Shown here piece by piece: positions 15,536-22,343 of a stretch of 22,343 nt of DNA. Position 1 is the stretch's first letter. Each line of letters starts with the position of its first letter. Position numbers and translations under genes: made by a program. Where the stretch lies: positions 1-22,343 of the forward strand of contig DATBWZ010000006.1 in the NCBI GenBank assembly GCA_036514535.1, written 5' to 3'. The stretch is from DATBWZ01 sp036514535 (GTDB taxonomy: Bacteria > JAMCPX01 > DATBWZ01). The notes beneath the pieces were generated by a model. The model saw nothing but the letters and a program-made list of their open reading frames with translations. It did not search any database and was not told where the DNA came from.

Positions 15536-16576
15536 ATGCCAAACGGCAGATTATATATAACAATGTTTTTAGCAGCCAATCTGTTTTTCTCATGCGGCGC
15601 CAAAAAAGAAATAGTCAAGCAACAGGATTTGGAGCCTTCTAACTTAGAACCAGTCCCGCAGAAAGATGTTACGCTGAGCCTATCTGCAGAATCACTGAGA
15701 ACAGTAAACGAGGGATACCCTGTAGGGCCATGGGATGCGCTTATAATCAATGTCTGGAATCACCCTGATCTTAGCAAAACAACAATTGTACGAAAAGACG
15801 GAACAATTTACATGCCACTCATAAGCGAGGTCGTAGTTGAAGGTCTGAGCGTACAGGAAATACAGAGATTAATAACTGAAAAGTTTTCCCAGTTTTTGAA
15901 GAACCCTATTGTTGACGTGGAAATAAAAGAATATCATAGCAGAAAGGTGTACTTTCTTGGTTCAATCCAAAAACCGGGGGCATATTCCCTTTTTGAGGAA
16001 ATCAATATACTTGAGGCCATTTCACTTGCCGGCGGGCCAACAATGGACGGAAACCTTGCAGGAACATTCCTGATCAGGGAGAATAGAGTATATCCGTTGA
16101 ACCTTTTCAAACTTGTAAAATCTGCAGATCTATCTCAGAATATTATTCTGCAAGACAAGGACATCATTTACATACCGAGCAGCAAAGATATGAAGATATT
16201 TGTTCTTGGCGAGGTAAAGAATCCGGGCATAGTTCCGTTTATGAATGAAATATCCGTCCTTGACGCAATCTCCGTATCAGGAGGCGCATTACATTCCGCG
16301 AAACTTGACAACGTAAAAATTATCAAGGGCGGCCTTTCTTCCCCATCAATTATAAATGTGAACTTTGAAAAAATACTAAAAGGAAAACAGAGCTATGAAA
16401 TTTATACGCTAAGCCCCGGGGACATAGTTTATATTCCGAAAACTGCCATAGCTTCATGGAACCAGATAATAGAGGATATCACTCCAACGCTGCAGACACT
16501 TATTATCAATCCCCTGCAAGCAACATTGCAGGTATTGTTGTACTCACAACAATTAGAGATTCTACGGAGACAATAA
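15536..16576 (+). CDS. Wza-like outer-membrane polysaccharide export lipoprotein (Poly_export/SLBB)
   Basis: Proteins of this family form the outer-membrane channel for capsule or exopolysaccharide. The 346-residue product has a short signal peptide with R5, a hydrophobic core and a likely acylated cysteine at C20 (ANLFFSCGAK). The lipobox is not canonical because F is at -3. The poly-export domain runs from about 60 to 140 (YPVGPWDALIINVW, KDGTIYMPLISEV). Two SLBB repeats follow: KVYFLGSIQKPGAYSL and, from residue 221, KIFVLGEVKNPGIVPF, each followed by an LEAISLAGG/LDAISVSGG block. A C-terminal amphipathic segment (TLQTLIINPLQATLQVLLYSQ) could be the membrane-crossing helix seen in Wza. It is the first gene of a three-gene operon. 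Confidence 0.88.
   Translation: MPNGRLYITMFLAANLFFSCGAKKEIVKQQDLEPSNLEPVPQKDVTLSLSAESLRTVNEGYPVGPWDALIINVWNHPDLSKTTIVRKDGTIYMPLISEVVVEGLSVQEIQRLITEKFSQFLKNPIVDVEIKEYHSRKVYFLGSIQKPGAYSLFEEINILEAISLAGGPTMDGNLAGTFLIRENRVYPLNLFKLVKSADLSQNIILQDKDIIYIPSSKDMKIFVLGEVKNPGIVPFMNEISVLDAISVSGGALHSAKLDNVKIIKGGLSSPSIINVNFEKILKGKQSYEIYTLSPGDIVYIPKTAIASWNQIIEDITPTLQTLIINPLQATLQVLLYSQQLEILRRQ
16566..16569 (+). promoter_or_regulatory. Shine-Dalgarno site supporting a TTG start for the Wzc-like kinase
   Basis: GGAG lies 8 nt before TTG 16578 and inside the end of the upstream export gene. With only 1 nt between stop and start, it supports TTG as the true start and coupled translation. Confidence 0.6.
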
Positions 16577-16577
16577 A

Positions 16578-18971
16578 TTGGAAAAATTTGACGAACAGCA
16601 GGATATACGAGTTACCGATTATCTTATAATTCTCTTCAGAAGAAGATATATAATACTTTTTTTTCTTACCGTAATATTTTTTTTTACTGCTTTAAAAACA
16701 TTTCTTACCAAACCCGTATATGAAGCGATAAGCACTATCCAGATTGAAGAAAGAACCAGGGAAAGCCAGCTGCTTTCGGAACTTGTCATTATGAGCAGGT
16801 GGAACCCGGTTAATACGGAAAGTGAAATTCTCAAAAGCAGAACAGTTTGCGAAGAGGTTGTAAGAGAACTTGGACTGGACAAAGAATTGACTGTCTCTTC
16901 AAAAAATATAAGTGTAAATATTGAAACACTTAGCACCGATGTCTTGCAAAACGCGAGGGTTTTTGAAATAAAATTCAAAGACGACACCGGTAATTTTACA
17001 GTAAAAGATGGCGAAGTGCCACTACTCGGAAATGGCAGCGTTGGGCATTTATTCAGCGTAAAGCCCCTAACCTTCAAGATTGAGTCAACAAATGCAAAAA
17101 AGGGCGATTATCTGAAAGTATATGTAAAACCCTTTAATAAAGCTGTAACGTCAATCAGAAATAACCTGAAAGTTGAAGATATTGGAGAGCAAACCAATAT
17201 ACTCCTTATTAAATACCGCCATCAGGATCCGACGCTTGCAAGAAACATTCTGAATAAACTGATTGAGGTTTATCTCAAGCACAATGTGGCGCGAAAAAGC
17301 CAGGATATCTCGCAAACATTGAGCTTTATTGATTCACAGTTAAATATTATAAGGAGCGAGCTTGAGCTTTCGGAACTCAATCTTGACAAATATAAATCCG
17401 AACATGGCTTTGTGGAATTGAGCTCCGAAACCACATCCCTTATAAACAAGATTTCGGAGTTTGAAAAAGCAAAAACCGAATTGACTTTAAAAAGGAAACA
17501 GATTGAACCTCTCTATAACAGCCTTCAATCCAACGATAGCCTTGGCAGTGAATTTATCCTTCCAACGCTAACAACAGAAGATCCAATTATAACGACGATG
17601 GTTTCAAGTCTGACGCAACTGGAGATTCAGCGAAGGACACTACTTGAGGACTACACTGAAAAACATCCGCAGATTATAATGCTTACCACACAGATAAACG
17701 AATCAAAGAAAAAAATACTTGAAACACTCGGGAATATGCTTAATGCCATCAATCAACGCGAAAGCGCCCTCAGTATGGTACTGAAAAGGTATGAGGAAAA
17801 CCTTAAAAAGATTCCACAGGCAGAACGGCAGTTTGCGATGCTTACCCGTTCTACCAAAGTCAATGAAGAGATTTATACCTTTCTTTTAAAAAAGCATGAA
17901 GAAACAAGAATTGCAAAAGCAGCAACCGTCAGCAGTATCAGGGTGATAGACCCGGCGCTTCTGCCAGAGTTTCCGGTGGAACCCAAAAAGAAGAAAAATC
18001 TTATAATAGGACTGATAGTGGGACTTTTTGCGGGGGTATCCTTCGCTTTTATAGCAGAATTCTTTGATGATTCAGTTAAATCCGTTGAGGAAGTTGAAAG
18101 AAAATTAAATCTGCCTGTGTATGGCTTCATTCCACACTTTCCTGATCAATTTTTTGAAGGCGCTGTGTCAGCAGAAAAAGAAAGAAGCAAGAAAAGTACA
18201 CCAAAATTGTTTACAAACCTCGATCCGCGCTCAAGTGTAGCCGAAGCATACAGAACGTTGAGAACAAATATTCAATTCGCTGAACTGGAAAAGCCGGTAA
18301 AAACAATATTAATCACAAGCACAGGGCCGGCAGAAGGCAAATCAACCACAGCAATAAATCTCTCTATTGCCATTGCGCAAACCGGGATAAAGACAATACT
18401 GGTTGACTGCGATCTGAGAAAACCATCAATACATACCTCTTTCGGCATTCCCCAGGAACCAGGAATAAGCAATTATCTCTCAAGCGGAGCTAAAATTGAG
18501 AATATAACTCACAGAACACAAGAAGAAAACCTCTCAATTATACCCTGTGGTGTAATTCCGCCAAATCCCGCTGAAATTCTCAGCACAAAAAAAATGCAGG
18601 ATTTTATAGGTGAACTAAAAAATATCTACGATTTTATTATAATTGATACCCCTCCTGTGCTCGCTGTAACAGATGCGGCAATCCTTGCATCACGGATTGA
18701 TGCTGTTTTTCTTGTCGTTCAATCCGGAAGAGCCACGCTGCAAGGTATTACCCGCGCCCGTATATCCCTTGACAATGTCCATGCTCCGCTTAAGGGTGTT
18801 ATCGTCAACAATCTTAAAGCCGAAAGCTTTATGAAGTACGGCTATTACAAGTATTATTATAAATATCCTTATTCGCATTATTCCTCTCCTGATGCTGAAA
18901 ACAAATCAATAATAAAAGAACTCGCTGAGAAAATACGCAACTGGGTAAATCCATTCAAAAAGAATGATTGA
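16578..18971 (+). CDS. Wzc-like polysaccharide co-polymerase and bacterial tyrosine kinase
   Basis: This inner-membrane protein sets polysaccharide chain length and connects to the Wza-like channel; its activity is controlled by tyrosine autophosphorylation. The 797 residues (TTG start) show a Wzz domain with the first membrane helix at about 24-43, a long coiled-coil periplasmic region around 240-410, a second helix at about 475-494, and a cytoplasmic BY-kinase domain. Kinase motifs are Walker A TGPAEGKSTT (K588), Walker A' VDCD (D610, D612) and Walker B IIIDTPP (D690). The C-terminal cluster YGYYKYYYKYPYSHY (754-768) holds nine tyrosines, the presumed phosphorylation sites. Membrane and kinase parts are fused in one chain, as in Proteobacteria. 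It overlaps the phosphatase gene by 8 nt. Confidence 0.92.
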   Translation: MEKFDEQQDIRVTDYLIILFRRRYIILFFLTVIFFFTALKTFLTKPVYEAISTIQIEERTRESQLLSELVIMSRWNPVNTESEILKSRTVCEEVVRELGLDKELTVSSKNISVNIETLSTDVLQNARVFEIKFKDDTGNFTVKDGEVPLLGNGSVGHLFSVKPLTFKIESTNAKKGDYLKVYVKPFNKAVTSIRNNLKVEDIGEQTNILLIKYRHQDPTLARNILNKLIEVYLKHNVARKSQDISQTLSFIDSQLNIIRSELELSELNLDKYKSEHGFVELSSETTSLINKISEFEKAKTELTLKRKQIEPLYNSLQSNDSLGSEFILPTLTTEDPIITTMVSSLTQLEIQRRTLLEDYTEKHPQIIMLTTQINESKKKILETLGNMLNAINQRESALSMVLKRYEENLKKIPQAERQFAMLTRSTKVNEEIYTFLLKKHEETRIAKAATVSSIRVIDPALLPEFPVEPKKKKNLIIGLIVGLFAGVSFAFIAEFFDDSVKSVEEVERKLNLPVYGFIPHFPDQFFEGAVSAEKERSKKSTPKLFTNLDPRSSVAEAYRTLRTNIQFAELEKPVKTILITSTGPAEGKSTTAINLSIAIAQTGIKTILVDCDLRKPSIHTSFGIPQEPGISNYLSSGAKIENITHRTQEENLSIIPCGVIPPNPAEILSTKKMQDFIGELKNIYDFIIIDTPPVLAVTDAAILASRIDAVFLVVQSGRATLQGITRARISLDNVHAPLKGVIVNNLKAESFMKYGYYKYYYKYPYSHYSSPDAENKSIIKELAEKIRNWVNPFKKND

Positions 18972-19677
18972 TATCCATTCACATCTTCTCTTTGACATTG
19001 ACGAAGGGGCTAAAACACTTCAGGATTCGTTAGAAATTGCAAGGGTTCTTGCTGATAACGGGTTTAATAGAGTCGTCGGAACACCACATGTACTTTCGGG
19101 GGTGTATAATAATACCCCTGAACAAATCACAATCAGGGTTCAGGAAGTAAATCAGGCGCTTGAAAGGGAAAAAATACCGGTAAAAATACTTTGTGGCGCT
19201 GAATACTATATTGATTTTGTTTTTTACAAATCACTCTCAACACCAGGCGCAATTTTAACCATAAACAACACCGGTAAATATGTGCTTGTTGAACTCCCAA
19301 TGATTGATATACCAAATGTAATTGATAATATAATCTTCCAGATTAAGGTCCATGGACTGACCCCTGTCCTTGCTCACCCGGAAAGAAATGCAGCAATAAT
19401 TTCCAAACCGCAGAGAGCTGGAGAGCTGAAGCAGAAAGGATTTCTTCTTCAGGTAAACCTTGGCAGTTTCTATGGTATCTACGGTGTTGAAGCAAAAAAA
19501 ACTGCCGAAGTCTTAATAGACAACGGGGCAGCGTACTGCGTGGCGTTGGATATTCATTCTGTAGAACAGGCTAAATCATGCGTTGAAAAAGGGCTCCCCG
19601 CATTGAAAAAAATTGCCGGAGACAACGGAGTAGATTTGCTTCTTAATAAAAATCCTGGGAATTTGATTAGCGGATAA
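18964..19677 (+). CDS. CpsB/YwqE-type PHP-domain tyrosine-protein phosphatase
   Basis: This metal-dependent phosphatase removes phosphate from the tyrosine cluster of the partner kinase. The 237 residues have the PHP-domain ligand motifs in order: MIDIHSHLLFDIDEGA (H5, H7), GTPHV (H42), GAEYY, YVLVELP, LAHPERN and VALDIHS. The usual first motif ends in DDGA; here it is DEGA. It begins inside the last codons of the Wzc-like kinase gene (8-nt overlap), supporting a kinase-phosphatase pair. The family was first described in Firmicutes as CpsB/YwqE and is different from the low-molecular-weight Wzb phosphatase. No glycosyltransferase gene follows: the next gene is the convergent pyrE, 15 nt away. 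Confidence 0.9.
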   Translation: MIDIHSHLLFDIDEGAKTLQDSLEIARVLADNGFNRVVGTPHVLSGVYNNTPEQITIRVQEVNQALEREKIPVKILCGAEYYIDFVFYKSLSTPGAILTINNTGKYVLVELPMIDIPNVIDNIIFQIKVHGLTPVLAHPERNAAIISKPQRAGELKQKGFLLQVNLGSFYGIYGVEAKKTAEVLIDNGAAYCVALDIHSVEQAKSCVEKGLPALKKIAGDNGVDLLLNKNPGNLISG

Positions 19678-19692
19678 ACATATAAAAAATAT

Positions 19693-20244
19693 CTACATAA
19701 AGTCCTTTCGCGTATATAAAGTAATCAAATTATATCCAGCACTTACTATTCCCTCTCTGCCACCTTCCTCCCTGTCAACAATAGCAATCACACAGTCAAC
19801 CTTTAAGCCTTCATTTTCAGCAGTTTTAATTGCTTTCAGAACAGAGCCGCCAGTGGTAATCACATCTTCAACAATGGCAACTACTGCGCCTTTTTTTAGG
19901 TTTGCCGCACCCTCTATCCATTTTCCGGTTCCGTGAGCCTTCGGCTCTTTCCGGATAACAAATGCAGGAATAGGAGATCCTTCAATATAGCTTATAACCG
20001 ATATCGCAGCAGCAATAGGAACAGCAGCAACAGGAACAGCTCCAACGGCATCAATTGTCGCTGTATGGCTTTTCAAAATTTTGAAAAAGACTTTACCTGT
20101 AAGATAGATACCTTCAGGATTAAGGGTAACCTCCCGGCAATCAATATAAAAATCGCTTTCTTTTCCTGAAGCGAGCACAACCTTTTTTCTTTGGAAGGAC
20201 TTGCTTCTTAAAAGTTCAAGGAGCCTTTCTCTTTCTTTTTCCAT
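19693..20244 (-). CDS. pyrE: Orotate phosphoribosyltransferase
   Basis: PyrE joins orotate to PRPP, giving OMP in pyrimidine synthesis. With this start it has 183 residues. The PRPP-binding signature is VVAIVEDVITTGGSVLKAI, and the N-terminal part has the typical VLASGKESDFYIDCREVTL. An ATG at 20277 would add 11 residues (MHRNWDFLRGK) but has no ribosome binding site. ATG 20244 is preceded by GAGGGG and fits the family N-terminus better. The gene overlaps the end of purF by 29 nt and is probably translated in a coupled way. It ends 15 nt from the convergent phosphatase gene with no terminator in between. Confidence 0.95.
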   Translation of the reverse strand: MEKERERLLELLRSKSFQRKKVVLASGKESDFYIDCREVTLNPEGIYLTGKVFFKILKSHTATIDAVGAVPVAAVPIAAAISVISYIEGSPIPAFVIRKEPKAHGTGKWIEGAANLKKGAVVAIVEDVITTGGSVLKAIKTAENEGLKVDCVIAIVDREEGGREGIVSAGYNLITLYTRKDFM

Positions 20245-21646
20245 TTTTCCCCTCAAAAAGTCCCAATTGCGGTGCATGGAGAATAAAAGGTATCTCTACC
20301 GGGTAATCTCCTGTAAAACATGCACAGCAGAATTTATCCCTGCCTGCCGCCGAGAGCAGCCCCTCAGAGCTCAAATAGCCAAGGGTTTTTGCCGTTATAA
20401 ATTTTGCTATTTTCTCAACAGGATTAGAAGATGCAATCAGTTCTTCCCTTGTGGGGGTATCAATTCCATAAAAACAGGAATGGGTTGTCGGAGGGGAACT
20501 GATTCTCAAATGAACTTCTTTTGCGCCCGCGTTTTTGACCATTTTTATAATCTTTCTGCTTGTTGTTCCCCGGACAATTGAATCATCAATTAGCACAACC
20601 TTTTTCCCCTTCAGAATATCTCTTACAGGATTTAGCTTAACCTTAACGCCAAAATGCCTGATTGATTCTTCTGGTTCAATAAATGTCCTGCCCACATAAT
20701 GGTTTCTGATCAGTCCCAGTTCAAAGGGCAAACCTGATTCCTGGGCGTATCCAATTGCGGCAGGAACACCTGAATCCGGAACAGGTATAACAATGTCCGC
20801 ATTAACCGGCTGCTCCTTTGCAAGTGCCCTCCCAAGATCTTTTCTTACATTATAAACACACTTTCCAAAAACATAACTATCCGGCCTTGCAAAGTATATA
20901 TATTCAAAAACGCACATGGACGGTTTTTGCTTCTCAAAGGGTTTTACATACTCAACTTTATTCTTGGATACTATGACAATTTCCCCGGGTTCAACTTCCC
21001 TTTCATAATCGGCGCCTATAAGGTCAAAAGCGCAGGTCTCGGACGCAAAAACTACAGCATCCTTGAGCCTTCCCATCACAAGCGGCCTAAAACCATATGG
21101 GTCCCTTGCAGCGATCAGAAATGACTCTGTAAGAATTACAAGCGAATAAGCGCCCCTGACCCTGCGAAGGGCGCTTACCAATCTTTCAACAAGAGTGGGG
21201 CTCTTGGCTGTCGCAATAAGATGGACGATAACCTCTGTATCCATTGTGGATTGGAAGATCGAGCCATTGTTTTCAAGTTCCTCGCGCAAAAGCATTGCAT
21301 TTACAATATTACCATTATGAGCAATTGCTATACCGCCTTTTGCGTAATCAACAACAAAGGGCTGGGTATTCCTGATTGAGCTTTCACCTGTTGTTGAATA
21401 CCTCACATGTCCAATAGCACTCCTACCCTGCAGTGATTTCAGGCTTGTATAATCAAAAACTTCATTGACCAGTCCCATTCCCTTGTGGTGATAGAGACCC
21501 TTGCCATTAGAAGAAACAATACCCGCACTCTCTTGCCCCCTGTGCTGCAACGAATAAAGACCGAGGTATGACAGATTTGCCGCCTCGTTGTGTCCGAAGA
21601 TGCCAAATACACCGCAGTATTCGTGTATATCTTTTTGAATATTCAT
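20216..21646 (-). CDS. purF: Amidophosphoribosyltransferase (4Fe-4S type)
   Basis: PurF makes phosphoribosylamine from PRPP and glutamine, the first committed step of purine synthesis. In the 476 residues the N-terminal glutaminase nucleophile is C11, in EYCGVFGI, after a 10-residue propeptide that must be removed. The phosphoribosyltransferase domain has the PRPP loop VVLIDDSIVRGTTSRK. The cysteines that bind the 4Fe-4S cluster in the Bacillus subtilis enzyme have counterparts here: SMCVFEYIYFARPDS, THSCFYGIDTP and the pair in KFCCACFTGDYP. This form is oxygen-labile. The ATG overlaps the purL stop as ATGA. The 3' end is shared with pyrE, and its last residues (GKNGKRKRKAP) form a basic tail. 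Confidence 0.98.
   Translation of the reverse strand: MNIQKDIHEYCGVFGIFGHNEAANLSYLGLYSLQHRGQESAGIVSSNGKGLYHHKGMGLVNEVFDYTSLKSLQGRSAIGHVRYSTTGESSIRNTQPFVVDYAKGGIAIAHNGNIVNAMLLREELENNGSIFQSTMDTEVIVHLIATAKSPTLVERLVSALRRVRGAYSLVILTESFLIAARDPYGFRPLVMGRLKDAVVFASETCAFDLIGADYEREVEPGEIVIVSKNKVEYVKPFEKQKPSMCVFEYIYFARPDSYVFGKCVYNVRKDLGRALAKEQPVNADIVIPVPDSGVPAAIGYAQESGLPFELGLIRNHYVGRTFIEPEESIRHFGVKVKLNPVRDILKGKKVVLIDDSIVRGTTSRKIIKMVKNAGAKEVHLRISSPPTTHSCFYGIDTPTREELIASSNPVEKIAKFITAKTLGYLSSEGLLSAAGRDKFCCACFTGDYPVEIPFILHAPQLGLFEGKNGKRKRKAP
20249..20254 (-). promoter_or_regulatory. Shine-Dalgarno site of pyrE, inside purF
   Basis: The minus strand reads GAGGGGAAAAATG. The site lies within the last codons of purF and decides between the two possible pyrE starts in favour of 20244. 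Confidence 0.65.
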
Positions 21647-22343
21647 ACTATAGAATATTTCCTCTCAACCATGCTACGTAGCGAATCCTTCCATACTTTC
21701 AGCATTTTATTAACTTCTATATCAATTATACCTTCAATAATTAAACGGTCCCCTTCCGTCTTTCCGAAGACGCTGAATGGCACAGAATATTTGCTTATTA
21801 CTTCCAATAATTTTTGAAGGTTTTCTTCGCGGAATGACACAATAATGCGGGATGGAGCTTCGCCAAAAAGCATAAAGTCCTTTCTGGTGTATCCCTCTAT
21901 TTTCAATCTTGCACCTATTCCCATTCCAAAACAACATTCCGCAAGTGCCACAGCCAGCCCGCCATCCGAACAATCATGGGCAGATTCAAGAAGCCCCGCA
22001 GCATTGGCCTCCCTGCATGACCGCTGAACCATTTTTTCCATTTCAAGATCAATTTCAGGCGGAGCGCCTGTATCTTTTCCGCAAATCAACCTGAGGTACT
22101 CGCTGCCACCTATATCTTCGGATAACGGGCCAATTACCCCGACCAGGCTATTCTCTGCCGCAAACCAGGAATGAATAGATCTTGATGCATCCTCAATCAA
22201 TCCTACCATGCCTATCGTTGGAGTGGGATAGATCGGCACACCATTTGTCTCATTATAGAAACTCACATTTCCGCTCACTACCGGTATATCCAATGCCTTG
22301 CAGGCAGCGGCAATCCCTGCAACGCATTCCCTGAATTGCCACA
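21643..22343 (-). CDS. purL: Phosphoribosylformylglycinamidine synthase subunit PurL, N-terminus cut off by window edge
   Basis: PurL converts FGAR to FGAM with ATP and glutamine-derived ammonia. About 232 C-terminal residues are present; the frame is open to the right edge, where WQFRECVAGIAAACKALDIP continues into VVSGNVSFYNETNGVPIYPTP and IGMVGL, a typical PurL stretch. The C-terminal AIRS domain has ESAHDCSDGGLAVALAECCFGMG and the APSRIIVSF strand. The full small-PurL protein is usually about 730-750 residues, so roughly two thirds lies outside. A TTG at 22293 is not a start, since homology continues upstream. The stop overlaps the purF ATG, giving a purL-purF-pyrE operon. Whether separate PurQ and PurS exist cannot be seen. 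Confidence 0.97.
   Translation of the reverse strand, partial: WQFRECVAGIAAACKALDIPVVSGNVSFYNETNGVPIYPTPTIGMVGLIEDASRSIHSWFAAENSLVGVIGPLSEDIGGSEYLRLICGKDTGAPPEIDLEMEKMVQRSCREANAAGLLESAHDCSDGGLAVALAECCFGMGIGARLKIEGYTRKDFMLFGEAPSRIIVSFREENLQKLLEVISKYSVPFSVFGKTEGDRLIIEGIIDIEVNKMLKVWKDSLRSMVERKYSIV

Noticed and set aside
20245..20277. Longer pyrE start at ATG 20277
   Set aside because: No Shine-Dalgarno there, while ATG 20244 has GAGGGG just upstream and matches the usual PyrE N-terminus.
21643..22293. Separate short gene starting at TTG 22293
   Set aside because: PurL homology continues without a break upstream to the window edge, so this is the C-terminal part of purL.

Overview
The window is an ordinary, densely packed, moderately AT-rich bacterial chromosome segment made almost entirely of housekeeping genes. 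The organism is Gram-negative: it encodes an LptE-type LPS-assembly lipoprotein, a Wza-like outer-membrane polysaccharide export lipoprotein and a Wzc-like kinase. It looks anaerobic or oxygen-sensitive: PurF keeps all four ligands of the oxygen-labile 4Fe-4S cluster, dTMP comes from ThyX, and a MEMO/AmrB-family protein is present. The gene order leuS-lptE-holA next to rpsT and murJ recalls Nitrospirota and Desulfobacterota genomes, but the phylum cannot be fixed from this window. No mobile elements, CRISPR arrays, tRNAs or rRNAs were seen.

Layout, left to right. (1) Minus-strand operon rpmE-thyX-prfA; prfA runs off the left edge. (2) Divergent plus-strand operon pycA-pycB-amrB, a two-subunit pyruvate carboxylase plus a MEMO-family protein. 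Its promoter abuts the first ATG. (3) murJ (minus), convergent with amrB and divergent from rpsT (plus). (4) Minus-strand operon leuS-lptE-holA, whose end overlaps the end of rpsT. (5) hisI (plus), divergent from leuS, followed by a 180-bp intergenic region with a good sigma-70-type promoter and a strong intrinsic terminator but no gene, a candidate small RNA. (6) Minus-strand trpB-trpA-ccdA. (7) Plus-strand trio for capsule/exopolysaccharide export and its tyrosine phosphorylation control (Wza-like, Wzc-like, CpsB-like). (8) Minus-strand purL-purF-pyrE; purL runs off the right edge.

The most unusual item is the ccdA-like gene at 12665-13423. Its 252 residues contain the whole CcdA family sequence in circularly permuted order: helices 2 to 6, including the GWTPC cysteine, come first, and the normally N-terminal helix 1 with the SPC cysteine comes last. 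The reading frame is clean and both redox cysteines are kept. Second in interest is the candidate C-rich small RNA at about 12516-12600. Third, three promoters (pycA, hisI, wza-like) sit so close to the start codon that the mRNAs may be leaderless, although other genes here (rpmE, rpsT) have strong Shine-Dalgarno sites.

Genes are linked by very short overlaps (ATGA or GTGA type at thyX/prfA, lptE/holA, trpB/trpA, purL/purF; 8 to 29 nt elsewhere), so translational coupling is likely common. Three convergent gene pairs meet with almost no space and no visible terminator.
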